Source: Streptococcus sp. SK643 (lineage in GTDB: Bacteria > Bacillota > Bacilli > Lactobacillales > Streptococcaceae). From it: 64,000 bases of DNA. Where the stretch lies: the NCBI RefSeq assembly GCF_000259505.1, contig NZ_AJMM01000006.1, positions 186,001-250,000 on the forward strand, given 5' to 3'. Each line of letters begins with the position of its first letter. Within the stretch, counting starts at the first letter, position 1. Shown here piece by piece: positions 13,284 to 22,437 of the stretch. The position numbers were made by a program, and so were the translations under genes. The notes below the pieces were generated by a model that was not told where the DNA came from, ran no database searches, and saw only the letters and a program-made list of their open reading frames with translations.

Positions 13284-13291
13284 TACGAATA
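13284..13291 (+). promoter_or_regulatory. Cin-box (SigX/ComX competence promoter) of cinA-recA
   Basis: TACGAATA is the exact late-competence cin-box consensus, with a T-rich stretch about 10 bases upstream. It lies 18 bases before the cinA ATG and just before the SD TTAGGAGG, as in the pneumococcal cinA-recA operon. Confidence 0.9.
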
Positions 13292-13308
13292 AAAAGTTAG
13301 GAGGAAAC

Positions 13309-14565
13309 ATGAAAGCAGAAATCATTGCTGTTGGAACAGAGATTTTGACAGGACAGATTGTTAATACCAATGCCCAGTTTTTATCGGAAAAACTAGCAGA
13401 GATTGGGGTAGACGTATATTTTCAGACGGCTGTAGGAGACAATGAAGCTCGTCTCTTGTCCTTGCTTGAGATTGCCAGTCAACGCAGCAGTCTGGTGATT
13501 TTGACAGGCGGTTTGGGGCCAACTGAGGACGATTTGACCAAACAAACTCTGGCTAAATTTTTAGGGAAAGAATTAGTCTTCGATCCTCAGGCTCAGGAGA
13601 AGTTGGATATCTTTTTTGCCCAGAGACCAGACTATGCCCGAACACCAAATAACGAAAGACAAGCTCAACTTGTAGAAGGAGCGACTCCACTACCGAATGA
13701 AACAGGACTGGCTGTGGGAGGAATATTGGAAGTCGATGGAGTGACCTACGTTGTCCTTCCAGGTCCACCAAGTGAATTGAAACCCATGGTCTTAAACCAA
13801 CTTCTACCTAAGTTGATGACAGGTAGAAAGCTTTACTCCCGTGTTCTTCGATTTTTTGGAATTGGAGAGAGTCAGTTGGTGACGATTTTATCTGATTTGA
13901 TTGATCGGCAAACAGATCCGACCTTGGCACCTTATGCTAAGACGGGTGAAGTGACACTGCGCTTATCTACGAAAGCTATTAGTCAAGAAAAGGCCGATCA
14001 AGCTTTAGATGCTTTAGAAGCACAAATTCTTGAACGCCAGACTTTTGAAGGGATCTCTTTAGGAGAAATTTGTTATGGCTATGGGGAAGAAGCTAGCTTG
14101 GCAAGTATCGTCGTTGAGGAACTTAAAAAGAGAAATAAAACCATCACAGCTGCCGAGAGTTTGACAGGAGGGCTTTTTCAGGCTACTTTAGCGGACTTTT
14201 CAGGAGTTTCCGCTATCTTTAATGGTGGTTTTGTGACCTATAGTCTGGAAGAAAAGTCTAAGATGCTGGACATCTCCGAGCAAGAGTTGCAAAAACATGG
14301 GGTTGTTTCTGAGTATACTGCTAAAGAAATGGCGGAGCAAGCACGGTTCAAGACACAGTCTGACTACGGAGTGAGCTTGACAGGTGTTGCTGGACCAGAT
14401 AGTTTAGAAGGTCATCCAGCTGGAACAGTCTTTATTGGTTTAGCCTATAAAAAAGGAACCGAGGTTATTAAGGCTAATATTGCAGGAAGAAGCCGATCAG
14501 ATGTACGTCATATTGCGGTTATGCATGCCTTTAACCTAGTTCGCAAGGCTTTATTAAGTGACTAA
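13309..14565 (+). CDS. cinA: Competence/damage-inducible protein CinA
   Basis: 418 residues, the same length as pneumococcal CinA. The N-terminal MoCF/MogA-like domain ([21 protein letters not shown], then [13 protein letters not shown]) is followed by the C-terminal CinA deamidase domain (about 255-415, [20 protein letters not shown] and GVAGPD). CinA-type proteins act on pyridine nucleotides and in pneumococcus bring RecA to the membrane during competence. The ATG at 13309 follows GGAGG; an in-frame extension upstream would cover the cin-box and is not credible. recA begins 54 bases later. Confidence 0.96.
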   Translation: MKAEIIAVGTEILTGQIVNTNAQFLSEKLAEIGVDVYFQTAVGDNEARLLSLLEIASQRSSLVILTGGLGPTEDDLTKQTLAKFLGKELVFDPQAQEKLDIFFAQRPDYARTPNNERQAQLVEGATPLPNETGLAVGGILEVDGVTYVVLPGPPSELKPMVLNQLLPKLMTGRKLYSRVLRFFGIGESQLVTILSDLIDRQTDPTLAPYAKTGEVTLRLSTKAISQEKADQALDALEAQILERQTFEGISLGEICYGYGEEASLASIVVEELKKRNKTITAAESLTGGLFQATLADFSGVSAIFNGGFVTYSLEEKSKMLDISEQELQKHGVVSEYTAKEMAEQARFKTQSDYGVSLTGVAGPDSLEGHPAGTVFIGLAYKKGTEVIKANIAGRSRSDVRHIAVMHAFNLVRKALLSD

Positions 14566-14619
14566 CTTTTGATATAATAGTAGATAGGTCGCAAGACCAT
14601 TAGAATGTAGGAGAATAGA

Positions 14620-15768
14620 ATGGCGAAAAAACCAAAAAAATTAGATGAAATTTCAAAAAAATTTGGGGCTGATCGTGAAAAAGCCTTGAATGACGCTCTT
14701 AAATTGATTGAGAAAGACTTTGGTAAGGGTTCAATCATGCGTTTGGGTGAACGTGCGGAGCAAAAGGTTCAAGTGATGAGTTCAGGTTCTTTGGCTCTTG
14801 ACATTGCCCTTGGTTCAGGTGGTTATCCTAAGGGACGTATCATTGAAATCTACGGACCAGAGTCATCTGGTAAGACAACGGTTGCCCTTCATGCAGTTGC
14901 GCAAGCACAAAAAGAAGGCGGTATTGCAGCCTTTATCGATGCGGAACATGCCCTTGATCCAGCTTATGCTGCGGCCCTTGGTGTCAATATTGACGAATTG
15001 CTCTTGTCGCAACCAGACTCAGGAGAGCAAGGTCTTGAAATTGCAGGAAAATTGATTGACTCTGGTGCGGTTGATCTTGTTGTAATTGACTCTGTTGCAG
15101 CTCTTGTACCTCGTGCAGAAATCGATGGAGATATCGGAGATAGTCACGTTGGTCTACAGGCCCGTATGATGAGCCAAGCTATGCGTAAACTAGGAGCTTC
15201 TATCAATAAGACTAAGACCATTGCTATCTTTATCAACCAATTGCGTGAAAAAGTTGGAGTCATGTTTGGAAATCCAGAAACAACTCCTGGTGGACGTGCT
15301 TTGAAATTCTATGCATCTGTCCGTTTGGATGTTCGTGGAAGTACACAGATCAAGGGAACTGGTGACCAAAAAGATACCAACGTTGGTAAGGAAACTAAGA
15401 TTAAAGTCGTGAAAAATAAAGTAGCTCCGCCATTTAAGGAAGCCTTTGTTGAAATCATGTACGGAGAAGGAATTTCGAAGACTGGTGAACTCTTGAAGAT
15501 CGCAAGCGACTTGGATATCATCCAGAAAGCAGGAGCTTGGTACTCTTACAAGGATGAAAAAATCGGGCAAGGATCTGAAAATGCTAAGAAATATTTGGCA
15601 GATCATCCAGAAGTCTTTGATGCCATTGACCACCAAGTTCGTGTTCAGTTTGGTTTGATTGAGGATGAAGAGGGTTCTGATGACGTTTCCCTAGTTGAAG
15701 ATAGCACTCCAAACCAAGAAGTAACTCTTGACCTTGGTGATGAACTTGAAATCGAAATTGAAGAATAA
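14620..15768 (+). CDS. recA: Recombinase RecA
   Basis: 382 residues. The Walker A motif is GPESSGKTT (about residues 86-94), the Walker [11 protein letters not shown] follows, and the DNA-binding loops L1 ([20 protein letters not shown]) and L2 (region of [16 protein letters not shown]) are present. RecA performs strand exchange in repair and transformation. It probably sits in the cinA competence transcript, and a TATAAT at 14571 suggests a second, basal promoter in the intergenic space. The C-terminal tail is acidic, as usual. A terminator separates it from dinF. Confidence 0.98.
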   Translation: MAKKPKKLDEISKKFGADREKALNDALKLIEKDFGKGSIMRLGERAEQKVQVMSSGSLALDIALGSGGYPKGRIIEIYGPESSGKTTVALHAVAQAQKEGGIAAFIDAEHALDPAYAAALGVNIDELLLSQPDSGEQGLEIAGKLIDSGAVDLVVIDSVAALVPRAEIDGDIGDSHVGLQARMMSQAMRKLGASINKTKTIAIFINQLREKVGVMFGNPETTPGGRALKFYASVRLDVRGSTQIKGTGDQKDTNVGKETKIKVVKNKVAPPFKEAFVEIMYGEGISKTGELLKIASDLDIIQKAGAWYSYKDEKIGQGSENAKKYLADHPEVFDAIDHQVRVQFGLIEDEEGSDDVSLVEDSTPNQEVTLDLGDELEIEIEE

Positions 15769-15775
15769 TGCTAAT

Positions 15776-15806
15776 AAGTAGTGGAGGAAATTCACTACTT
15801 TTTCTA
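15776..15806 (+). terminator. recA terminator
   Basis: Stem AAGTAGTG/CACTACTT with a 9-base loop, followed by TTTCT. It may allow readthrough to dinF. Confidence 0.8.
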
Positions 15807-15840
15807 TGCTTGCCTTGCTATTGAACTTATTCCCTTTGTC

Positions 15841-15875
15841 TTGTTCCTCCTCTAGAAAGCTGATATAATAGCCTT
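15841..15875 (+). promoter_or_regulatory. dinF promoter abutting its start codon
   Basis: -35 TTGTTC (15841-15846), 17-bp spacer, -10 TATAAT (15864-15869), then 6 bases to the ATG. No SD is present, so initiation from this promoter would give a leaderless mRNA. Confidence 0.6.
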
Positions 15876-17246
15876 ATGAATAAAAAACGAACAGTGGACC
15901 TGATTCATGGCCCGATTCTTCCCTCGCTCTTAAGTTTCGCCTTCCCAATCTTGCTGTCTAATATTTTTCAACAGCTCTATAACACTGCTGATGTCTTGAT
16001 TGTAGGGCGTTTCCTTGGTCAAGAATCCTTGGCGGCAGTAGGGGCGACAACAGCGATTTTTGACCTGATTGTAGGTTTTACTCTTGGTGTTGGCAATGGG
16101 ATGGGGATTGTTATTGCTCGCTATTATGGAGCTCGGGACTTCACAAAAATTAAGGAGGCAGTAGCAGCCACCTGGATTTTAGGTGCTCTGTTGAGTATTG
16201 TGGTTATGTTGCTGGGATTTCTTGGTTTGTATCCTCTTTTACAGTACCTAGATACCCCGTATGAAATCCTCCCTCAGTCTTATCAATATATTTCTATGAT
16301 TGTGACCTGTGTCGGTGTCAGCTTTGCCTATAATCTCTTTGCAGGTTTGTTGCGATCTATTGGGGATAGTCTAGCAGCGCTTGGTTTTCTGATTTTCTCT
16401 GCCTTGGTTAATGTAGTTCTGGATCTCTATTTCATTACACAACTGCAGTTAGGAGTTCAATCGGCAGGATTTGCTACCATTATTTCGCAAGGCTTATCAG
16501 CGGTTCTTTGCTTTTATTATATCCGTAAGAGTGTGCCAGAACTTTTGCCTCAACTTAAACATTTCAAATGGAACAAGGCCTTGTACGCTGATCTCTTGGA
16601 GCAAGGTTTGGCTATGGGCCTGATGAGTTCAATTGTATCTATAGGCAGTGTGATTTTACAGTCTTCTGTTAATACCTTTGGTGCAGTGATTATTAGTGCC
16701 CAGACGGCAGCTCGACGCATTATGGCCTTTGCCCTTCTTCCTATGACCGCTATTTCTGCATCAATGACGACCTTTGCTTCTCAGAATCTAGGAGCTAAGC
16801 GATCAGACCGCATTGTCCAAGGTCTTCGAATCGGCAGTCGTTTAGGTATGTCCTGGGCAGTTTTTGTTTGTATCTTCCTCTTTTTTGCCAGTCCAGCCTT
16901 GGTTTCCTTCTTGGCTAGTTCGACGGATAGCTATTTGGTAGAAAATGGCAGTCTCTATCTGCAAATCAGTTCAGCCTTTTATCCTATTTTGAGTCTCTTG
17001 TTGATTTATCGCAATTGTTTGCAGGGCTTGGGGCAAAAAGTCCTTCCTCTGGTTTCTAGCTTTATCGAACTAATCGGGAAAATCGCTTTTGTGGTCTTGA
17101 TTATCCCTTGGGCGGGCTATAAGGGAGTTATCCTTTGTGAACCCCTTATCTGGGTTGCCATGACCATCCAACTTTATTTCTCACTGTTCCGTCATCCCTT
17201 GATAAAAGAAGGCAAGGCCATCTTGGCAACAAAAGTGTCATCATAG
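15876..17246 (+). CDS. dinF: MATE family efflux transporter DinF
   Basis: 456 residues with about 12 membrane segments in two MATE repeats. The N-terminal signature DLIHGPILPSLLSFAFPILLSN and the motif VGRFLGQESLAAVGAT are typical. DinF-type MATE proteins export cationic toxicants using an ion gradient and are linked to oxidative and bile stress. In pneumococcus the order is cinA-recA-dinF-lytA. Here the gene after dinF is a YebC-family gene and no lytA is present. The start lies directly behind a -10 box. Confidence 0.93.
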   Translation: MNKKRTVDLIHGPILPSLLSFAFPILLSNIFQQLYNTADVLIVGRFLGQESLAAVGATTAIFDLIVGFTLGVGNGMGIVIARYYGARDFTKIKEAVAATWILGALLSIVVMLLGFLGLYPLLQYLDTPYEILPQSYQYISMIVTCVGVSFAYNLFAGLLRSIGDSLAALGFLIFSALVNVVLDLYFITQLQLGVQSAGFATIISQGLSAVLCFYYIRKSVPELLPQLKHFKWNKALYADLLEQGLAMGLMSSIVSIGSVILQSSVNTFGAVIISAQTAARRIMAFALLPMTAISASMTTFASQNLGAKRSDRIVQGLRIGSRLGMSWAVFVCIFLFFASPALVSFLASSTDSYLVENGSLYLQISSAFYPILSLLLIYRNCLQGLGQKVLPLVSSFIELIGKIAFVVLIIPWAGYKGVILCEPLIWVAMTIQLYFSLFRHPLIKEGKAILATKVSS

Positions 17247-17342
17247 CTCGATTTGCTGAATAAAATCCGTTTCCTCTAGTGAAAATCGAAAAAACTTGTG
17301 TTATAATAAGAAAGATTAAAATGTGAAAAAAGGAGATTCCTA

Positions 17343-18059
17343 ATGGGACGTAAATGGGCCAATATCGTAGCCAAGAAAACGGCTAAAGATGGAGCTAACT
17401 CTAAGGTATATGCAAAATTTGGTGTAGAAATCTATGTAGCAGCTAAAAAAGGTGATCCAGATCCAGAATCAAACTCAGCTTTGAAATTCGTTATCGACCG
17501 TGCTAAACAAGCCCAAGTGCCAAAACACGTTATCGATAAAGCGATTGATAAAGCCAAAGGAAATACAGACGAAACCTTTACAGAAGGACGTTACGAAGGT
17601 TTTGGACCAAATGGTTCTATGCTGATTGTTGATACTTTGACTTCAAATGTCAACCGTACAGCGGCTAATGTCCGTGCAGCTTTTGGTAAAAATGGCGGAA
17701 ACATGGGTGCTTCAGGTTCGGTTTCATACCTCTTTGACAACAAGGGAGTTATTGTATTTGCAGGTGAAGATGCGGACGCAGTCTTTGAGCAATTGCTAGA
17801 AGCAGATGTGGATGTGGATGATGTAGAAGCAGAAGAAGGTACAATCACAGTTTACACAGCTCCAACTGACCTTCATAAGGCTATCGTTGCCCTCCGTGAG
17901 TCTGGCGTTGAAGAGTTCCAAGTGACTGAATTGGAAATGATTCCTCAGTCAGAAGTGGAATTGTCAGGCGATGACCTTGAAACCTTTGAAAAACTTTACA
18001 GCGTCCTTGAGGACGACGAAGACGTACAAAAGATCTACACAAACGTAGACGGGTTCTAA
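17343..18059 (+). CDS. YebC/PmpR family protein
   Basis: 238 residues, a full-length TACO1/YebC family member ([27 protein letters not shown], then [11 protein letters not shown], and the central [31 protein letters not shown]). The family has been described as DNA-binding regulators (PmpR) and, more recently, as ribosome-associated factors that relieve stalling at proline stretches; the sequence alone does not decide between these. A good SD (AAAGGAGA) precedes the ATG and a strong terminator follows. It is transcribed alone. Confidence 0.93.
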   Translation: MGRKWANIVAKKTAKDGANSKVYAKFGVEIYVAAKKGDPDPESNSALKFVIDRAKQAQVPKHVIDKAIDKAKGNTDETFTEGRYEGFGPNGSMLIVDTLTSNVNRTAANVRAAFGKNGGNMGASGSVSYLFDNKGVIVFAGEDADAVFEQLLEADVDVDDVEAEEGTITVYTAPTDLHKAIVALRESGVEEFQVTELEMIPQSEVELSGDDLETFEKLYSVLEDDEDVQKIYTNVDGF

Positions 18060-18075
18060 TTTAACCTAGAGAACA

Positions 18076-18110
18076 TGATCCTAAGTGAAAAAATCACTTG
18101 GGATTTTTTT
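18076..18110 (+). terminator. Terminator of the YebC-family gene
   Basis: Stem ATCCTAAGTGA/TCACTTGGGAT with an AAAA loop, followed by a run of seven T. Confidence 0.88.
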
Positions 18111-18123
18111 GAATCAAGAAAAT

Positions 18124-18209
18124 AGTTCTCGTGGAAACTTTTTCTTGACATCTCTTTTCAAAGTGGTAAAATACTTCTCATGGAAACTTATTTAGTTCCT
18201 AGGAGAACT
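18124..18209. promoter_or_regulatory. Three related 16-bp operator-like palindromes
   Basis: Site 1 AGTTCTCGTGGAAACT (18124-18139), site 2 ACTTCTCATGGAAACT (18173-18188), site 3 AGTTCCTAGGAGAACT (18194-18209). All share the outer AnTTC and AACT arms. They bracket the promoter and suggest autorepression by the MarR protein encoded next. Confidence 0.65.
18145..18172 (+). promoter_or_regulatory. Promoter of the marR-ABC exporter operon
   Basis: -35 TTGACA (18145-18150), 16-bp spacer, -10 TAAAAT (18167-18172). Operator-like palindromes lie immediately upstream of the -35 and immediately downstream of the -10. Confidence 0.75.
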
Positions 18210-18236
18210 AAATGTGATAGTTAGAAAGGAGTTAGT

Positions 18237-18698
18237 ATGGATAAACCGATGTTAGTCTTTAAGCGTTTTGGTCATCAGATTCACCTGATGGTGCAAAAGG
18301 AAGCCAAACGTTGTGGTATTGAATTTATGGGGGGGCCTCAAGGTCAGGTTGTACGTTTTTTGGATAATCGTGAGAAAAACCAAGACTTGGTCTTGATTAA
18401 AGATATCGAGCAGGAACTCAATATTACCAAGTCTGTTGCTAGTAATTTGGTCAAGCGTATGGTGCAAAATGGTTTGGTGGAATTGGAGGCGAGTCCTAGC
18501 GATAAGCGGGCGAAATTTGTTCGTTTGACGGACAAAGCACGTTCTCAAATGCAGCAGGTTAAGTCCTTCTTTGAACGCATAGACAAGCAGTTGATGGAAG
18601 ACATTGATGAAGATGAATTACTGATTTTTGAGAAAGTTCTAGGTCAACTACAGGAAAATATCAAGAGAATAGGAGGAGATAATGAAGAAATTAGCTAA
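18237..18698 (+). CDS. MarR family transcriptional regulator
   Basis: 153 residues with a MarR winged helix. The recognition region is IEQELNITKSVASNLVKRMVQNGLVELEASPSDKRAKFVRLT (about residues 60-102), which contains the D-K-R-A wing motif. It is the first gene of an operon with two ABC exporter genes, and the 17-base overlap with the next gene implies translational coupling. The arrangement matches MarR-controlled multidrug exporters such as S. suis SatRAB. The ligand is unknown. Three matching palindromes around the promoter are the likely operators. Confidence 0.88.
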   Translation: MDKPMLVFKRFGHQIHLMVQKEAKRCGIEFMGGPQGQVVRFLDNREKNQDLVLIKDIEQELNITKSVASNLVKRMVQNGLVELEASPSDKRAKFVRLTDKARSQMQQVKSFFERIDKQLMEDIDEDELLIFEKVLGQLQENIKRIGGDNEEIS

Positions 18699-20451
18699 AC
18701 GAATTAGTAGAAAAGAATGGGGGATGATTTTACTAGCCATTCTCTTTACTTGCTTTTCGGTCTATCTAGAGTTGGAAGTGCCGACCTATATCTCGAAAAT
18801 TACGGATTTACTAGGTAGTCAAGGAACTAATTTAGATGAGTTGTGGCAGCCGGCAAGCATGATGTTGGGAATGTCCTTTCTTGCCTTCTTGTCCGTAGTT
18901 GCAGTTGGTTTTTTTGCATCCCGAGTGGCGGCTTCTTATACTAGTAGGTTAAGAAGCGATATTTTTAACCGAGTTTTGGATTACTCGCAGACAGAGATTA
19001 AGAAATTCTCTATTCCCAGTCTTTTAACTCGTACCACCAATGACATCACTCAAGTTCAAATGTTGATTACCATGGGCTTGCAAGTAGTTACGCGTGGTCC
19101 GATTATGGCTATCTGGGCTATTGGGAAGATTTTAGGCCATTCAGAATACTGGCTCTGGGCCGTACTTGTGGCAGTGATTGTCAACGTTTTGATGACGACC
19201 GTTTTGATGACGCTAGCCTTTCCAAAACAGTCCTTGATTCAGGGGATGACAGATAAACTAAACAGTATCACTCGTGAAAGTTTAACAGGTATTCGTGTCG
19301 TTCGTGCCTACAATGCAGAGGAATACCAAAATGAAAAATTTGCAGCAGCAAATGATGAATTGACACGCTTGAATTTGTTTGTCAACCGTCTCATGGCTAT
19401 TTTGAACCCTATCATGATGGGGATTTCAAGTGGCTTGAGTGTGGCGATTTACTGGATTGGGGCCTATGTGATTAACGATGCTGCTCCAATAGCACGTCTG
19501 CCTCTTTTTAGTGACATGATTGTTTTCATGTCTTATGCCATGCAGGTTGTCATGGGCTTCCTTCTCATGGGAGCACTTTTCATCGTTCTTCCCCGAACTA
19601 TGGTCTCTGCTAAGCGGATTAATCAAGTTTTAGATTTGCATTCTTCTATCCAAAATCCTGCTCAAGTGCAGCTGGCTGATGAAAACCTCAAAGGTCAGGT
19701 CGAGTTTAAGGATGTGACCTTCCGCTATGCGGCAAATTCGGAGGCAGTTATCGAGCATGTTAGCTTTAGAGCAGAAGCTGGTCAAACAGTGGCCTTTATT
19801 GGGTCAACAGGTTCTGGTAAATCAACTCTGGTCAATCTGATTCCACGTTTCTACGATGTGTCAGAAGGAGAAATTCAGGTGGACGGTGTCAATGTTCAAG
19901 ACTATGCCTTAGAAGATTTGCGCAACAAGGTTGGTTATATTCCCCAGAAAGCGGTTCTCTTTTCAGGTGATGTTAAGAGCAATTTGGACTTTGGACAGAG
20001 TCAAGAAACACCACTTAGTGAGCAAGCTATGTGGCAAGCCTTGGAATTGGCCCAGTCTAAGAACTTTATCGAAGACAAGGAAGCGGGTTTGGCGTCAGAA
20101 GTGGCCCAAGGAGGAAACAACTTCTCAGGTGGTCAAAGACAGCGTCTGGCAATTGCGCGTGCCTTGGCTCGAAAGCCAGAAATCCTCATCTTTGATGACT
20201 CCTTCTCAGCCTTGGACTACAAGACAGACCGTGTCCTACGCCAAGAGCTAGCAGAGAAAACCAAGTCTATGACCAAGCTTATCGTCGCACAGCGTATTTC
20301 AACGATTATGGATGCAGATTTGATTTTAGTCTTGGAACAAGGGAAAGTCGTGGGGCAAGGCACCCACAAGGAACTTCTAGCTAATAACGAAGTTTACCAA
20401 GAAATTGCCTATTCACAACTATCGAAGGAGGAATTGGAACATGGAAAATAA
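18682..20451 (+). CDS. Heterodimeric ABC exporter subunit with degenerate catalytic site
   Basis: 589 residues. A six-helix transmembrane domain (residues about 1-320) is followed by a nucleotide-binding domain. Walker A is GSTGSGKST, the signature is the canonical FSGGQ, and Walker B is ILIFDDSFSALD with Asp in place of the catalytic Glu. This Asp marks the subunit that supplies the inactive half-site in heterodimeric exporters of the BmrCD/LmrCD/SatAB/TM287-288 type. It overlaps marR by 17 bases and the partner gene by 11. Likely an efflux pump for drugs or peptides; the substrate is not readable. Confidence 0.88.
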   Translation: MKKLAKRISRKEWGMILLAILFTCFSVYLELEVPTYISKITDLLGSQGTNLDELWQPASMMLGMSFLAFLSVVAVGFFASRVAASYTSRLRSDIFNRVLDYSQTEIKKFSIPSLLTRTTNDITQVQMLITMGLQVVTRGPIMAIWAIGKILGHSEYWLWAVLVAVIVNVLMTTVLMTLAFPKQSLIQGMTDKLNSITRESLTGIRVVRAYNAEEYQNEKFAAANDELTRLNLFVNRLMAILNPIMMGISSGLSVAIYWIGAYVINDAAPIARLPLFSDMIVFMSYAMQVVMGFLLMGALFIVLPRTMVSAKRINQVLDLHSSIQNPAQVQLADENLKGQVEFKDVTFRYAANSEAVIEHVSFRAEAGQTVAFIGSTGSGKSTLVNLIPRFYDVSEGEIQVDGVNVQDYALEDLRNKVGYIPQKAVLFSGDVKSNLDFGQSQETPLSEQAMWQALELAQSKNFIEDKEAGLASEVAQGGNNFSGGQRQRLAIARALARKPEILIFDDSFSALDYKTDRVLRQELAEKTKSMTKLIVAQRISTIMDADLILVLEQGKVVGQGTHKELLANNEVYQEIAYSQLSKEELEHGK

Positions 20452-22201
20452 GAAAATGTCTCTTTGGAAACAGAGTAAACCCTATCTTGCAGGCCTCCAG
20501 TTTGCCCTTCTGATAGCCTTTCTAGCAACAATCGTATCCAATATCATTACTGTATATGGTCCAACCCGCATTAAGGAAATGACTAATATCATTGCCAGTG
20601 GTCTGGAAACAAGTGTGGATGTCGTGGCGGTTGCAGCTATTGGTGGTTTTTTGGCCGTCATCTATGTGATTGGACTCCTATCAAATTATTTACAGGCATT
20701 TCTGTTTACAACAGCTATTCAACGTTTTTCAGAGCGTTTGAGAAGAGCTATTTCAGAGAAAATCAATAGCCTACCATTGGGATATTTTGATGGACACTCT
20801 CAGGGGGATACCTTATCTCGTGTAACCAATGATGTTGACACTGCAGCCCAGTCCCTTAATCAAAGTCTGGGAACAGTTCTTTCATCTAGTTTATTGGTCT
20901 TAGCAGTCTTGGTAACCATGTTTGGGATGAACTGGATTTTAGCCTTGGTTACGGTTGTTTCAACTCTTATCGGTTTTGCTTTCGTGTCCGTCTTTATGGG
21001 CAAATCACAGGGCTTCTTTAAGAGTCAGCAACAGGATTTGGCAGCTGTCAATGGCTATGTGGAAGAAATGTACTCTGGTCATAATGTGGTGACTAGTTAC
21101 AATGCTATCGAGAGCACGAAAGAAGAGTTTGCGAAATTAAACCATCGTCTGTATGACAGTATCTGGAAATCTCAGTTTATTTCAGGGATTATGATGCCGA
21201 TTATGATGTTCATTGGGAACTTTAGTTATGCCTTAGTGATTATCGTCGGTGCAGCCTTGGCTCTGAATGGGCAGATTAGTATCGGGATTATCGTTGCTTT
21301 TATGGCCTACGTTCGTATCTTTTCTCAGCCTCTTTCACAAATTGCCCAAGGGATTACTAGTCTTCAGCAGGCTGGTGCAGCCATGGGACGTGTCTTCGAA
21401 TTTCTAGCTGAAGATGAAATGGAAGATGAATCTCATAAAGAAAGACAATTGAGCGATATGAAAGGGCAAGTGGTCTTTGATCGAGTTTCTTTTGGTTACA
21501 CACCAGAGAGAATCATCATCCATGACTTTTCTGCGACCGCTCATGCAGGTCAAAAGGTTGCGATTGTCGGACCGACTGGGGCTGGTAAGACAACCATTGT
21601 TAATCTTTTGATGAAGTTCTATGAGATTGATAAGGGAAGTATCTGCATTGATGGTGTGGATACCAAGGAGATGAAGCGTTCGGAAGTGCACGATGCCTTT
21701 TCAATGGTCTTGCAGGACACCTGGCTCTTTGAAGGCACTATCCGAGACAATCTTATCTATAATCAAAAGGGTATTAGTGATGAGCGCGTGATCGAAGCCA
21801 GCAAGGCTGTAGGAATTCACCACTTTATTATGACTCTACCAGATGGTTACGATACCGTCTTGGATGATACAGTGACCTTGTCTGTCGGACAAAAACAACT
21901 CTTGACTATCGCTCGTGCTTTGCTGAAAGATGCACCACTCCTAATCCTAGATGAGGCGACTTCTTCTGTTGATACCCGTACAGAGGAATTGATTCAGAGA
22001 GCCATGGATCGTTTGATGGAGGGCAGAACTTCCTTTGTTATCGCCCACCGCTTGTCTACTATCCGAAATGCTGATCTTATTCTTGTCATGAAAGATGGAA
22101 ATATCATCGAGCAAGGAAATCATGATGAGCTAATGGCGCAAGCTGGCTTCTATGCTGATTTGTATAACAGTCAATTTACAGAAGACCAAGCAGAAGAATA
22201 A
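20441..22201 (+). CDS. Heterodimeric ABC exporter subunit, catalytic partner
   Basis: 586 residues from the ATG at 20441 (SD AAGGAGGAA). Transmembrane domain up to about residue 320, then Walker A GPTGAGKTT, signature LSVGQ (Gly to Val change) and Walker B LLILDEATSSVD with the catalytic Glu. The weak signature here faces the Asp-containing Walker B of the partner, so together they make one degenerate and one competent ATP site. The overlap with the upstream gene (11 bases) supports a fixed 1:1 complex. A terminator ends the operon. Confidence 0.9.
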   Translation: MENKKMSLWKQSKPYLAGLQFALLIAFLATIVSNIITVYGPTRIKEMTNIIASGLETSVDVVAVAAIGGFLAVIYVIGLLSNYLQAFLFTTAIQRFSERLRRAISEKINSLPLGYFDGHSQGDTLSRVTNDVDTAAQSLNQSLGTVLSSSLLVLAVLVTMFGMNWILALVTVVSTLIGFAFVSVFMGKSQGFFKSQQQDLAAVNGYVEEMYSGHNVVTSYNAIESTKEEFAKLNHRLYDSIWKSQFISGIMMPIMMFIGNFSYALVIIVGAALALNGQISIGIIVAFMAYVRIFSQPLSQIAQGITSLQQAGAAMGRVFEFLAEDEMEDESHKERQLSDMKGQVVFDRVSFGYTPERIIIHDFSATAHAGQKVAIVGPTGAGKTTIVNLLMKFYEIDKGSICIDGVDTKEMKRSEVHDAFSMVLQDTWLFEGTIRDNLIYNQKGISDERVIEASKAVGIHHFIMTLPDGYDTVLDDTVTLSVGQKQLLTIARALLKDAPLLILDEATSSVDTRTEELIQRAMDRLMEGRTSFVIAHRLSTIRNADLILVMKDGNIIEQGNHDELMAQAGFYADLYNSQFTEDQAEE

Positions 22202-22205
22202 ACCC

Positions 22206-22232
22206 AAAGAAGGCTTGACGGCCTTCTTTTTC
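22206..22232 (+). terminator. Terminator of the marR-ABC operon
   Basis: Stem GAAGGC/GCCTTC with a TTGACG loop, followed by TTTTTC. Confidence 0.85.
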
Positions 22233-22269
22233 TGCACTATACTAGAAGACAAGTGCTTCCCTGCAAGCA

Positions 22270-22423
22270 ATACTCTTCGAAAATCTCTTCAAACCGCGGC
22301 AGCTTCGCCTTGCTGTAGATATATGTTATTGACTCCGTCAGTCTTATTTACAATCTCAAAGCAGTGCTTTGAGCAGTCTGCAGCTAGCTTCCTAGTTTGC
22401 TCTCTGATTTTCATTGAGTATAA
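22270..22423 (+). repeat. BOX element (boxA-boxB-boxC), plus orientation
   Basis: 154 bp, exactly the sum of one boxA (59), boxB (45) and boxC (50). It starts ATACTCTTCGAAAATCTCTT and ends GATTTTCATTGAGTATAA, the two conserved BOX ends. It lies in the leader of the PAP2 gene, ending about 15 bases before the start codon. Confidence 0.92.
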
Positions 22424-22437
22424 AATTTGAGTAAGTG

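Noticed and set aside
13252..13308. Extended N-terminus of CinA
   Set aside because: It would run across the terminator and cin-box. The SD fits ATG 13309.
22152..22430. Frame across the terminator and BOX after the ABC operon
   Set aside because: It is composed of repeat and terminator sequence with no start signal.
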